Positions 18,789 through 27,291 of a DNA stretch of 64,000 nt are shown here, in pieces. The position numbers were made by a program, and so were the translations under genes. The notes beneath the pieces were generated by a model. The model was not told the DNA's origin, made no database searches, and worked only from the letters and a program-made list of their open reading frames with translations. The DNA comes from Bacteroidales bacterium 6E (GTDB taxonomy: Bacteria > Bacteroidota > Bacteroidia > Bacteroidales > Prolixibacteraceae). The stretch is taken from NCBI GenBank assembly GCA_001270045.2, contig DF970689.1:324205-388204 (forward strand). Direction: 5' to 3'. Each line of letters opens with the position of its first letter. The stretch's first letter is position 1.

Positions 18789-18796
18789 CAAAAATA
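18789..18796 (-). promoter_or_regulatory. TAnnTTTG promoter element of the metal operon
   Basis: The minus strand reads TATTTTTG, matching the -7 consensus, about 105 nt before the HYC_CC_PP-type start codon. Confidence 0.5.
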
Positions 18797-19050
18797 AGTT
18801 TTTCGTGGAGAAACCCTTGTTAACAAAAAGTTAAAGACTTCAAAGTGTTTTATTCAACACTCCCCATATAAATCCCATTCCCCTTGGTACCGGTTCTTTA
18901 TTAATGGTGTACTAATGGAGCTATTTCAAGGTTCTTAATTAGTTATGAGTATTCCAGAACTATTTCATTACTATTCGAGAACTATTTTATATACGACTTT
19001 GACAGGGACCTGGAAAGGTACTATCAATGGAAAGAGAAATGCCTAAATCA
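18797..19050. other. Non-coding gap upstream of the metal operon
   Basis: No gene is supported here. It holds a perfect 6-bp hairpin (AGTGTT-TTATTC-AACACT, 18844-18861) and a direct repeat of AGAACTATTT with 22-bp spacing (18956-18965 and 18978-18987), about two helical turns apart. The repeat could be a binding site for a regulator. Confidence 0.4.
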
Positions 19051-19092
19051 AAAAAAATAGCCGCCGGAGTTTGTTCCGGCGGCTATTTTTTT
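19051..19092. terminator. Strong bidirectional terminator after the TPR protein gene
   Basis: A long near-perfect stem (AAAAAAATAGCCGCCGGA and TCCGGCGGCTATTTTTTT around a GTTTGT loop) lies 16 bp past the stop codon of the minus-strand TPR gene. It has A-run and T-run flanks on both strands. Confidence 0.92.
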
Positions 19093-19107
19093 GATTCTCT
19101 CTGTAAA

Positions 19108-19959
19108 TTACAGCACTTGTTTGCAAGCTTCAATCAATTTCTGCGCATTGGCATTTTTCGGATCCAGCTTGATAGCCTTTTCAAGCAGCTCCATCGCTTT
19201 TTTAAATTCCACTTTAGCTTTGTCTAACTCAGCTGTATATGCGGCGTCAGCGGTAGTAAAGGCACCATCGTTTACCTTTTGGTTAGCAGCGTTAATGATT
19301 GCCGCACCACCGGTGTACAATTCATTTCCGGATACCACATATGCATTTGCCAAAGCCCCTGCAATTTTCTGGTCGGCGGGAAATTTGGTATTTGCTTCCA
19401 CAAGGGTAGCCTCGTATAGTTCATCATTACCCATTCTTTTCTGTGCTGCAGCTTTATTGAAGTATGCATCTTCGGGCCTGAAATTGGCTGCAATCGCTTT
19501 GTCAAAATATTTGACAGTTTTCTCGAAATTCTCAAGACGGAAAGCCAGAACTGCTGAATTGAAGCTCAGGGCACCTGTGTCTTCCTCAGAAGTTTCAATT
19601 GCTTTTTCATAGCATTCCAAAGCTTTGGCTGCATCTTTCATTTTATTATATACAGTTCCTTTATATTCCCATGCTTTGGAAACATTGGCTTCAGCTTCGA
19701 TTGCCTTGTCAAAATATGCAAGCGCGGCCTCATTCTTGTCAGCCTGCATGGCAGCAAAGCCAATATTGAAGTTAATGGAAGCATCTACCTGAACGTCACC
19801 CAGATTCTTCATTGCATTGTCGTAGAGCTCAAAAGCTTCGGCATACTGCCGGTTTTTCATCGCTTCATTGGCCTTGTTGATCATCTCAGCGGCATCCTGG
19901 GCCAATGCCGCAAACGAAAGAAATGCGGCGAAAATTATAAGAACAAACCTTTTCATCAT
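19108..19959 (-). CDS. Exported tetratricopeptide repeat protein
   Basis: This 283-residue protein has a signal peptide ending in ALA before QDAAEM, so it is periplasmic. It consists of TPR units, for example NRQYAEAFELYDNAM, DKNEAALAYFDKAIEA, KDAAKALECYEKAIET and NFEKTVKYFDKAIAA. It ends with LLEKAIKLDPKNANAQKLI. TPR proteins of this type act as scaffolds; no partner is shown here. It is a single-gene unit closed by a strong terminator. Base composition is like that of its neighbours. Confidence 0.85.
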   Translation of the reverse strand: MMKRFVLIIFAAFLSFAALAQDAAEMINKANEAMKNRQYAEAFELYDNAMKNLGDVQVDASINFNIGFAAMQADKNEAALAYFDKAIEAEANVSKAWEYKGTVYNKMKDAAKALECYEKAIETSEEDTGALSFNSAVLAFRLENFEKTVKYFDKAIAANFRPEDAYFNKAAAQKRMGNDELYEATLVEANTKFPADQKIAGALANAYVVSGNELYTGGAAIINAANQKVNDGAFTTADAAYTAELDKAKVEFKKAMELLEKAIKLDPKNANAQKLIEACKQVL

Positions 19960-20127
19960 TTAGATTTTTTTAAATTTTATTTGTTTCAAATCATGTTTTT
20001 AAACAGGAGTCTCAAAAATAGCAATATTGATTCTAAATATGCAAGACAAATTTTCACTCCTGACAAATTTCTTGAAAAAACTATCTATCCACCGACATTC
20101 GTTCATAAATTATGCCAAACTTCATGA

Positions 20128-21519
20128 TCAAGGATCGCGCATCGATCGGTTTGAATAACAGATGATGCTGTTAACCAAATCAATACCTGCCCTTGCACTT
20201 CCATTTGCGGGATCCAGTTCCAGCGCCTTAAGATAACTGTTCAAGGCGTCACCCCATTGCTGGGATTTGTTATAAAATAATCCTTTCGCCACCCAGTGGA
20301 TTGACAAATTTTCAGGGATACCGTTAATTTTCCGCTGAGCCTCTTCCATTCCGCCCCGACCGATGTCAGCAATAATTGATTTATACAATCGATCAGTTTC
20401 AAAAAGAACGTCCTTGCTCCTGAGCAGAATAGCTGCCAACTGGGAAGCCACGGTTTCGGCCAGCCGGGAGGCATCGCGCATGGATTCATTGAGACCCATA
20501 GGCTTATTCGGCAATGAAAAAACACCATCAAAAACCAAAGTGGCCTCTGGTTCATAGGCTCCTGTTATTGCCGATACCGGTACGTTCTTCTGCCGGGCTT
20601 TTTCAAGCAGGACGAATGGTGCTTTACGCGAAAAACCCTGGCTGTCGGTCTTCCCTTCCCCGGTAATGACCCAATCGGCCCATTCCAGATATGCATCCAT
20701 ACCCTGCAGATTCATGATGAATTCGGCACCAGGCTCCAATCGTGCACCCAGCAGGGCAACCAGCCCAATGGCTATGCCTCCGGCAGCTCCCATTCCGGGC
20801 TGGTTCCTCAAGGAAATGCCACTTTCCTTTTCAAGGATGGAAACCCAATTTTCAAGTCCCTTTTCAAGTATTTGGGCATTGTCTGTAGTTACCCCTTTCT
20901 GGGGACCAAAAACAGCAACCGATCCCTGGTCACCCAGCAGGAGGTTGTTGACATCGCAAAGAACCACAAGGGTAGCATTACCACACTTCTCGTCAGGATG
21001 TTTAAGGGACCTGATGGAGGACAAGTTTGCCGGAATCGGTTCGAGTTCCGTGTCTGAACCATCGTAAAACCGAAATCCAAGGGCCGCCAGGATACCAATA
21101 CCTCCATCGATGGTGGCACTGCCGCCGACACCCAGGTAAATTTCGTCGAAATTCAGTTCATATGCCCTTTTGATCAACTCACCGGTGCCATAGGTATTTG
21201 CCTCTAAAGGATTATATTCGGATGGATCCAACAAGCGTAAACCTGATGCGGAAGCCATTTCAATCACTGCTGTCTTGCGTGTTATGCCCATTTCGGCGGT
21301 TATTTCCCGCCCCAGCGGATCATGCACTCCCACTGTCAGTTTTCGGGCGCCCAAAGCCTGGATTAAAACAGGTCCGGTATCATCACCACCATCGGCAATG
21401 GGTACCTTCCTTACTTGAAAAACAGGTGAAACTTTCCTTAATCCGCGTTCGATGCTATCAGCAAAGTCAAAGGCGTTCAAACTCCCCTTCATGGAATTGG
21501 GAGCGACCAGTATATTCAT
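20128..21519 (-). CDS. garK: Glycerate kinase with C-terminal TPR extension
   Basis: This 463-residue protein is a type-2 glycerate kinase (GarK/GlxK family), which phosphorylates D-glycerate at C2. Family motifs are ILVAPNSMKGSLNAFDFAD, PIADGGDDT, VGVHDPLGR, YLGVGGSATIDGGIG and TGEGKTDSQGF. GarK proteins are usually about 375-385 residues. Here about 80 extra residues form a TPR-like pair (WVAKGLFYNKSQQWGDALNSYLKALELDPANGSA). The gene lies 48 bp downstream of the RSH gene, same strand, and may share its transcript. The kinase call is firm; the purpose of the tail is unknown. Confidence 0.92.
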   Translation of the reverse strand: MNILVAPNSMKGSLNAFDFADSIERGLRKVSPVFQVRKVPIADGGDDTGPVLIQALGARKLTVGVHDPLGREITAEMGITRKTAVIEMASASGLRLLDPSEYNPLEANTYGTGELIKRAYELNFDEIYLGVGGSATIDGGIGILAALGFRFYDGSDTELEPIPANLSSIRSLKHPDEKCGNATLVVLCDVNNLLLGDQGSVAVFGPQKGVTTDNAQILEKGLENWVSILEKESGISLRNQPGMGAAGGIAIGLVALLGARLEPGAEFIMNLQGMDAYLEWADWVITGEGKTDSQGFSRKAPFVLLEKARQKNVPVSAITGAYEPEATLVFDGVFSLPNKPMGLNESMRDASRLAETVASQLAAILLRSKDVLFETDRLYKSIIADIGRGGMEEAQRKINGIPENLSIHWVAKGLFYNKSQQWGDALNSYLKALELDPANGSARAGIDLVNSIICYSNRSMRDP

Positions 21520-21567
21520 TCAATCTGATTTATGATGTACGACATTGAGGGCAAGTCGCGGTCGAAT

Positions 21568-23757
21568 TTATGTTTCTCCTCTGGTGACCGACTGGATGCC
21601 CTTTATATTTTTTAATTTATGCATCAGAAAGTCAAGGTGTTCCAAACTGTTAACCAGAACCTTCAGGACACCTTTAAATTCGCCCCGCTCCGACTCCACA
21701 TTGATGGCACGAATCTGTACCCCAAAGTCCTTGGCGATTACGTGTGAAATCTCGGAAACGATTCCCAGGGTATCGGTACCGGTGATATAAAGCGTGGTAA
21801 GGAACGATCCCTTACTGGCCGTATTCCTCCATTTGGTCTTGATAATCCGATACGGAAACCTTTCAATCATTTGGGGGGCATTAGGACACGAAACCCTATG
21901 GATTTTTATCCCGTCACGAATACTGACAAAACCAAAGATATCATCGCCAAAAACCGGATTGCAGCAAGGTGCCAGCTTATAAATGACATTACTGATGTTG
22001 TTATCGATGATCAGGTAGTCGTCGCCCGAGTCGATGGGCAAGTCCCTGACAGATTCGGCAGGAAGAATTTCCTCAAGCCTTGATTTGACACTTTGCTTCT
22101 CATCCTCCTTCAGGACCGATTTAATATCGAGGGTATCGATTTTGCCGGTTGAGATGGCAATATAGAGTTCGGCAGCCGTCTTGAATGAATAATGCTTCAG
22201 GATTTTCCGCATGGTTTCATCCGACAGATCCATTTTCCAGTTCTTGAACTTCCTGGAAAGCATTTCCTTGCCATTGGTGGCTTCCCGTTTCTGGGCCTCA
22301 TTCAGGCTGGCCTTGATACGGTTTTTGGCTTTGGAAGTGACCACAAAGTCGAGCCAGTCGGTTTTCGGCCTCTGGTTATTGGAAGTCTCTATCGAAATGG
22401 TATCCCCGTTCTTCAGCCGGTGCCTGATGGTTACCTTCCGGTCATTGACTTTCCCCCCTACACATTTATCACCGATATCGGAATGAATGTCATATGCAAA
22501 ATCGAGCAAAGTGGCACCGGATGGAAGTTTTCTCAGGTCTCCCCGTGGGGTAAAGACGAAAATCTCGTCGCTGTATACGTTCTTCTTGAATTCATCGATG
22601 AAATCGACAACATTTACCTCAGGGTTTTCAAGGATTTCCCTGATGCCGGTCAGCCACTGGTCCAGTTCACTGGCGCTACGGCCACCTTTATATTTCCAGT
22701 GAGCGGCTACACCCTTTTCGGCAATTTCGTCCATTCGGCGTGTCCGGATCTGGACTTCCACCCATTTTTCCTTGGGCCCCATTACCGTGGTATGAAGCGA
22801 CTCATATCCGTTCGATTTAGGGATGGTAATCCAGTCGCGTAATCGCTCCGGATTTGTCTGGTATTCGTCGGTAATGATTGAATAGACAGTCCAGCAATCG
22901 GCTTTCTCATTGGTTGGTTCAGATTCAAGTATGACACGAATTGCAAAAAGGTCATACACTTCATCAAACGAAACTTTCTGTTTCTGCATCTTGTTCCAGA
23001 TGCTGAAAATCGACTTTGTACGGGCTTTCATGTCGAAGCGAAATCCCCTCTGTCTCAATTTCTCCTCGATTGGCTTTACAAACTCGGCAACAAAGTTGGC
23101 CCTCTCCGTTTCCGTCTCCTTCAGGTTATTCGTGATTTCGAGCCAGGCATCCTTTTTTACGAATTTGAGGTAAAGATCCTGCAGCTCCGAATTGATTTTA
23201 TAGAGCCCTAGTCTGTGGGCAAGAGGGGCATATAAATATTGGGTCTCAGCAGCGACATTCAGCATGCTGGGGGTGGGATAGCGGTCGAAATTGCGCATGA
23301 CCTGCAGCCTGTCGGCAATTTTCAGGATAATGACCCTTACGTCACCAGCCAGTGCAAGCAACAACATCCTGAAATTTTCGGAATGTAGTTCCACTGTATC
23401 TGTTCCCAGGGAATTGATTTTGGCCATCCCTTCAAGAAGCATGGCAACGGTTGGACCAAAAAGTGCCTTGATTTGGTCAGACGTTGCCCTGGTTTCCAGA
23501 TTGGCATAATTCACGTTGTGTAGCAAGGCTGCCACGACGGTATCCGATTCAAGCCCTATTTCGTCCACAATAACAGAAGTAACCTCAAGAGAATGCCTTA
23601 AAATGGATTCCCCGCTTGAAAAAGTCTGCTGTCCGACAAGATCATGGACAAAGTTCCATGCTTTTCGGATTTCATCACAGCCTTTCTCACTGTATTGGCC
23701 AGGAAGCCTTTCAGCCAGTTTGTCGAAAAGTGATTCCGTATATTCCAGTTCTTCCAT
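21568..23757 (-). CDS. relA: RelA/SpoT-family (p)ppGpp synthetase with degenerate hydrolase
   Basis: This long RSH protein (729 aa from the preferred start) has the hydrolase-like region (1-180), synthetase (about 215-330), TGS (about 385-450) and a C-terminal ACT domain. The synthetase keeps YDLFAIRVI, RDWITIPKSNGYESLHTTV and VEVQIRTRRMDEIAEKGVAAHWKYK. In the hydrolase, His55 is present but the HD pair is His80-Asn81, the ED motif is missing, and the RLHNMR block reads RLQVMR. It should therefore synthesise but not degrade (p)ppGpp. The upstream ATG at 23784 lies inside a terminator stem, so MEELEY at 23757 is preferred. Confidence 0.92.
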   Translation of the reverse strand: MEELEYTESLFDKLAERLPGQYSEKGCDEIRKAWNFVHDLVGQQTFSSGESILRHSLEVTSVIVDEIGLESDTVVAALLHNVNYANLETRATSDQIKALFGPTVAMLLEGMAKINSLGTDTVELHSENFRMLLLALAGDVRVIILKIADRLQVMRNFDRYPTPSMLNVAAETQYLYAPLAHRLGLYKINSELQDLYLKFVKKDAWLEITNNLKETETERANFVAEFVKPIEEKLRQRGFRFDMKARTKSIFSIWNKMQKQKVSFDEVYDLFAIRVILESEPTNEKADCWTVYSIITDEYQTNPERLRDWITIPKSNGYESLHTTVMGPKEKWVEVQIRTRRMDEIAEKGVAAHWKYKGGRSASELDQWLTGIREILENPEVNVVDFIDEFKKNVYSDEIFVFTPRGDLRKLPSGATLLDFAYDIHSDIGDKCVGGKVNDRKVTIRHRLKNGDTISIETSNNQRPKTDWLDFVVTSKAKNRIKASLNEAQKREATNGKEMLSRKFKNWKMDLSDETMRKILKHYSFKTAAELYIAISTGKIDTLDIKSVLKEDEKQSVKSRLEEILPAESVRDLPIDSGDDYLIIDNNISNVIYKLAPCCNPVFGDDIFGFVSIRDGIKIHRVSCPNAPQMIERFPYRIIKTKWRNTASKGSFLTTLYITGTDTLGIVSEISHVIAKDFGVQIRAINVESERGEFKGVLKVLVNSLEHLDFLMHKLKNIKGIQSVTRGET

Positions 23758-23770
23758 GCGACGAATATAA

Positions 23771-23799
23771 AAAAAGGCTGCCAAGTTAGGCAGCCTTTC
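23771..23799 (-). terminator. Terminator between ferritin and relA
   Basis: On the minus strand a stem GGCTGCC-TAACTT-GGCAGCC, extended by AAA/TTT, is followed by a run of T. It lies 19-47 bp past the ferritin stop and overlaps the longest possible relA start, so relA likely has its own promoter or internal start. Confidence 0.85.
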
Positions 23800-23817
23800 C
23801 CTATTTCATAAGAAAAA

Positions 23818-24333
23818 TTACTCTGCTGCCAGTGTTTCATCTACGAAAACCCTGCCGCGAAGTTCGCGGTCAAGCATGAAAATTCCATTACCCTGGCCAT
23901 TAATCAGCTTCAGGGTGTCAAGCAATTCGGTAACATTGGCTTCTTCTTCAACCTGCTCGTCAACAAACCACTTCAGGAAGCTTACCGTAGCATGATCACT
24001 TTCGGCAAGAGCTATATCCATGATCTTGTTGATGCTGGCCGTAACCTTTTGTTCATGCTCCAGCGTTTTTTCGAATGCATCGATCACTCCCTCAAAATTG
24101 GTTTCCACCTGTTCTATGGCCATTTGGGTAACCTTTCCGCCACGATCGTTGACATACTTGAAGAATTTGTTGGCGTGTGTCAACTCTTCCTGGTACTGGA
24201 TATACATCCAATTGGCGAATCCGGGTAATCCTTTATCATAAAAGTAGGCTGACATGGACAGATATAAAAATGCAGAGAACTGCTCAGCATTAATCTGGTC
24301 ATTGATGGCTTTTTGTACTTTTTCCTTTAACAT
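23818..24333 (-). CDS. ftnA: Non-heme ferritin
   Basis: Ferritin stores iron as ferrihydrite in a 24-subunit shell. The 171-residue length is normal. Ferroxidase ligands are visible: Glu18 in NDQINAEQFSAF, Glu50 and His53 in YQEELTHANKF, Glu94 in EHEQKVTASI, and Glu/Gln in FVDEQVEEE near residue 127. The N-terminus MLKEKVQKAINDQINAEQFS is typical of FtnA. It has its own promoter-like element and terminator, so it is a single-gene unit. It may be iron- or oxidative-stress-regulated, but no Fur box was identified with confidence. Confidence 0.95.
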   Translation of the reverse strand: MLKEKVQKAINDQINAEQFSAFLYLSMSAYFYDKGLPGFANWMYIQYQEELTHANKFFKYVNDRGGKVTQMAIEQVETNFEGVIDAFEKTLEHEQKVTASINKIMDIALAESDHATVSFLKWFVDEQVEEEANVTELLDTLKLINGQGNGIFMLDRELRGRVFVDETLAAE

Positions 24334-24363
24334 GGTATAAATGTTTTAATGTTTGATTTTTCT

Positions 24364-24371
24364 CAAAATTA
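24364..24371 (-). promoter_or_regulatory. Promoter-like TAATTTTG upstream of ferritin
   Basis: The minus strand reads TAATTTTG, matching TAnnTTTG, about 30 nt before the ferritin start codon. Confidence 0.45.
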
Positions 24372-24777
24372 GCAATTTGATTTCAAATTTAATCCTATTT
24401 CCGCAAACTTAACCAAAAGTTAAATTAGAAAAATTCTTATTTGATAAAATATCGACACATAATTCCTGCAAAGAAGCAATAAGATACTGATATATAATAA
24501 TTAAACCATTAAGACCTCTTTTAATTAATCAATCATTATAGAATCCCTTTGGAGAGGAATTTTCTTCTTTGGTAAAATTTATGAACCATCTTTTACCATT
24601 CAATTTCATGTCCGGCATGTAAAAACTAATTATTTTACTGATATAAAAATACCAACCGGATATTAATGACGTTAAAATACAATAACCTATCGGAATGGGC
24701 CTTATAGCCTCCCATATGACTCAGGGTACCATGAAAATTCCTATTTTTGGACTGAAGTAATATAAAAAACACATCAA
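24372..24777. other. AT-rich divergent gap between ferritin and lipase genes
   Basis: This gap of about 400 bp holds no supported gene and is strongly AT-rich. The only clear structure is an 8-bp perfect inverted repeat, TGGTAAAA (24570-24577) with TTTTACCA (24591-24598), enclosing 13 nt. No obvious terminator follows it. Confidence 0.4.
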
Positions 24778-26022
24778 ATGAGCCGCAAATATTTCCTTCA
24801 AATCGTATTTTTTGTCCTTAGTTTGCTGATTTTCAATGCCTGTGACCTGACACCGGACGATGAACCGAAAATCCCGATCACCAGCAACAAACATCTGATT
24901 GCCTATGGTGAAGTCACTGGATTTCCCAAAGCCATCATAAAACTGGTCATTGACTCGCTCGAAAGCAACCTTGGTGATATCGAAGTTGAATTCTCCGATA
25001 AGGTCAAATATGATGTTCGTGTATATAAAATGACATATAAAACAAAATACAAGAACGATGAGGTGGTTGCTTCGGGATTGGTATGTGTCCCAATGGTACC
25101 AGAAGGGACTTCGGTTCCGTTACTCAGCTTCCAGAACGGCACCAATACCCTGCACAGCGACGCCCCTACCCTAAATTATCGCAGTCGGCTTTTCACCTTA
25201 TTGGAGATGGTATCCTCGTTTGGATATATCATAGCTATACCTGATTATCTGGGCTTCGGGGCATCATCTACCATGTTTCATCCATACCTCGACAAGCCCT
25301 CCACGGTTTCAAGCGTGACCGATATGCTCCGGGCTATACATGAAATGACTTCGGACAAATACCTTGACATGAATTTGTCGAAAGACACCTATTTATTGGG
25401 ATATTCTCAGGGAGGATGGGCTTCTATGGCCTTGAAAAAGGAAATGGAGACAAAACTGCAGGATGAATTCACGTTAAAGGGTACGGTGGCAGGTGCCGGG
25501 CCATATGACCAGACAATGTTATTACGATCAATTATGGAAGTCCAGGAATATCCTATGCCTGTATATCTGGCATACTTATTCCACTCGATGGTCAAGGTCG
25601 GAAACGTAAAAATTGCATTGACCGATATCTTCAATGAACCATACCAAACCAGAATCCCTGGATTATTCAACGGCCAGCGCAACAATGATTTCATCAATGG
25701 TCAGTTAAGCACAAGAATCAGTGAATTATTTGTCCATGGATTCAGGACAAATCCCGATTCCATCAAGTATGTTTCCCTATTTGAAGAATCGGAAAACAAC
25801 AGCATTGAACCCTGGAATTCAACCTCCCCACTTTTACTGATGCATGGCGTTGAAGATACTTATGTACCCCTCACCCAGTCTGAAAATCTGTATACAAAAT
25901 TATTGGAAAGCGGCACAAGCGAACAAATGGTTCAGTACCAGCCTTTACCAGGCAACCATCTTACCGCAGCGTCACCATTTACGTTGTTCGCCTTGAAATG
26001 GATCCTGGACATGCAACCATAA
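24778..26022 (+). CDS. Alpha/beta-hydrolase lipoprotein (secretory-lipase-like)
   Basis: This 414-residue protein carries a lipoprotein signal with lipobox FNAC (Cys22), so it is probably membrane-anchored outside the cytoplasm. It has an alpha/beta-hydrolase fold: nucleophile elbow GYSQGGW (about Ser219), an Asp candidate in MHGVEDTYVPL, and a His candidate in PGNHLTA near the C-terminus. The overall plan, with DYLGFGAS before the elbow, resembles secretory lipases and related serine esterases. The natural substrate is unknown. It stands alone, with large gaps on its 5' side. Confidence 0.8.
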   Translation: MSRKYFLQIVFFVLSLLIFNACDLTPDDEPKIPITSNKHLIAYGEVTGFPKAIIKLVIDSLESNLGDIEVEFSDKVKYDVRVYKMTYKTKYKNDEVVASGLVCVPMVPEGTSVPLLSFQNGTNTLHSDAPTLNYRSRLFTLLEMVSSFGYIIAIPDYLGFGASSTMFHPYLDKPSTVSSVTDMLRAIHEMTSDKYLDMNLSKDTYLLGYSQGGWASMALKKEMETKLQDEFTLKGTVAGAGPYDQTMLLRSIMEVQEYPMPVYLAYLFHSMVKVGNVKIALTDIFNEPYQTRIPGLFNGQRNNDFINGQLSTRISELFVHGFRTNPDSIKYVSLFEESENNSIEPWNSTSPLLLMHGVEDTYVPLTQSENLYTKLLESGTSEQMVQYQPLPGNHLTAASPFTLFALKWILDMQP

Positions 26023-26074
26023 GAAATCTTGTCTATGGAAAGCATGGATGCCCTCCCCTGTATGGGCAGCAATC

Positions 26075-26533
26075 TTATGCCATTTTAGGGTAAGAGCCGG
26101 TAATTTTGGTCAGCCAGCGATGGAAATTATGAAATCCTTTTACAGGCTCGGCAAACATGAGGATGCATTTCTTTGAAATGACAGTAAGGTTATTTTGCCT
26201 TGCTAAGTCCATGACCTCCTCAGTTTCGGAATATTGCTGTATCCAAACCCTTTTAATCCTTGTTTCATCCAGGTCTTTCAACAAGGGAAGGGTATTTTCA
26301 GGCTTTGTGACAATATAAAGGTTCTCCACACCGGATGGGATATCCTGGATACGACGGAAACAGGGTATATCCTGGATCCTGTCGGCTTCAGGGTGTATGG
26401 GGATCAGTTCAAAGCCTCTGCTTTTCAGTTCCTTAAAAACAATGGCCCCAAATTTTTTGGGGTTTCTTGACACACCTGCAAACGCCATTTTTTTGGGTTC
26501 GAGGAATTCTTTGATTTCTGTCAGTGTTGCCAT
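26075..26533 (-). CDS. CoA-binding (Rossmann) domain protein
   Basis: This 152-residue protein is a stand-alone CoA-binding domain, as in the N-terminus of succinyl-CoA synthetase alpha subunits and in YccU-like proteins. Visible features are MAFAGVSRNPKKFGAIV (nucleotide loop), FELIPIHPEADRIQDIPCF, and LYIVTKPENTLPLL. Such single-domain proteins are widespread, and their role is not settled. It is separated by 64 bp from the FAH-family gene upstream on the same strand, so they may share a transcript. Confidence 0.85.
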   Translation of the reverse strand: MATLTEIKEFLEPKKMAFAGVSRNPKKFGAIVFKELKSRGFELIPIHPEADRIQDIPCFRRIQDIPSGVENLYIVTKPENTLPLLKDLDETRIKRVWIQQYSETEEVMDLARQNNLTVISKKCILMFAEPVKGFHNFHRWLTKITGSYPKMA

Positions 26534-26597
26534 AGGTATTCAAGTTTTTGGTTGTCATTATATAGGTTGGCAATCGACATAAATGTTACAATCCGGG

Positions 26598-27212
26598 CTA
26601 TTTTATCCTGAACCGGAACATCTCCTTATCCTCAAGATAACCGGCGAGAACATCGCCCGAATGAACCGGTCCAACACCTACCGGAGTACCTGTATAAATG
26701 AGGTCCCCGATTTTCAGGGTAACAAAACTGGAAACGTAGGATATAATGGTATCGAAATCGTAAATCATGAGGCCGGAATTTCCATTTTGCACCATATTTC
26801 CGTTGATATCCAACCGGAAGCTTATATTTTTCAGGTCAGAAAATGATTCGACAGGCAAGAATTCAGAACCAATGACTGCAGCACGGTCGAATGCTTTAGC
26901 CTTTTCCCAGGGCAATCCTTTGGCCTTTAGCTTGTTTTGCACATCCCTTGCCGTAAAGTCGATCCCCAATCCAATGGCATCGTAATACCGATGGGCAAAA
27001 CGTTTTTCGATTCCCTTGCCCAACCGGCTCACCCTTAGAACCAGTTCCACTTCATGGTGCACATCACTGGTCCAGTCAGGGATGAAAAACGGGTCGTTAT
27101 TCCTGAGCAGGGATGAATCAGGTTTCATGAAAAAAACAGGTTCATCGGGAACCTCGTTATTCAATTCCTGAATGTGGGCCACATAGTTCCGACCTATGCA
27201 TATAATTTTCAT
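26598..27212 (-). CDS. Fumarylacetoacetate hydrolase-family protein
   Basis: This 204-residue protein has the FAH C-terminal domain fold. It begins MKIICIGRNYVAHIQELN, and metal ligands are suggested by HHEVELVLRV (Glu) and GLGIDFTARDVQ (Asp). The segment LIYTGTPVGVGPVHSGD matches the family's GTP-x-G turn. The length fits YcgM/FAHD1-type acylpyruvase or oxaloacetate decarboxylase-like enzymes. Substrate specificity cannot be read from the sequence. A terminator (27234-27268) separates it from the exonuclease gene upstream. Confidence 0.88.
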   Translation of the reverse strand: MKIICIGRNYVAHIQELNNEVPDEPVFFMKPDSSLLRNNDPFFIPDWTSDVHHEVELVLRVSRLGKGIEKRFAHRYYDAIGLGIDFTARDVQNKLKAKGLPWEKAKAFDRAAVIGSEFLPVESFSDLKNISFRLDINGNMVQNGNSGLMIYDFDTIISYVSSFVTLKIGDLIYTGTPVGVGPVHSGDVLAGYLEDKEMFRFRIK

Positions 27213-27233
27213 TGTGCGAAATTTTTATAAAAA

Positions 27234-27268
27234 ACGGGCCATGGGCACATAAAGCGACCTTGGCCCGT
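27234..27268 (-). terminator. Terminator after the DEDDh exonuclease
   Basis: An 8-bp perfect stem (ACGGGCCA with TGGCCCGT) is followed on the minus strand by TTTTTTATAAAAATTT. It lies about 25 bp past the exonuclease stop codon. Confidence 0.75.
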
Positions 27269-27291
27269 ATCTGTGGTTACATATATCAAAT

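Noticed and set aside
18956-18987. Short tandem repeat AGAACTATTT as a mobile-element footprint
   Set aside because: Two 10-bp copies without terminal inverted repeats or a transposase are better read as possible regulator sites or chance in AT-rich sequence.
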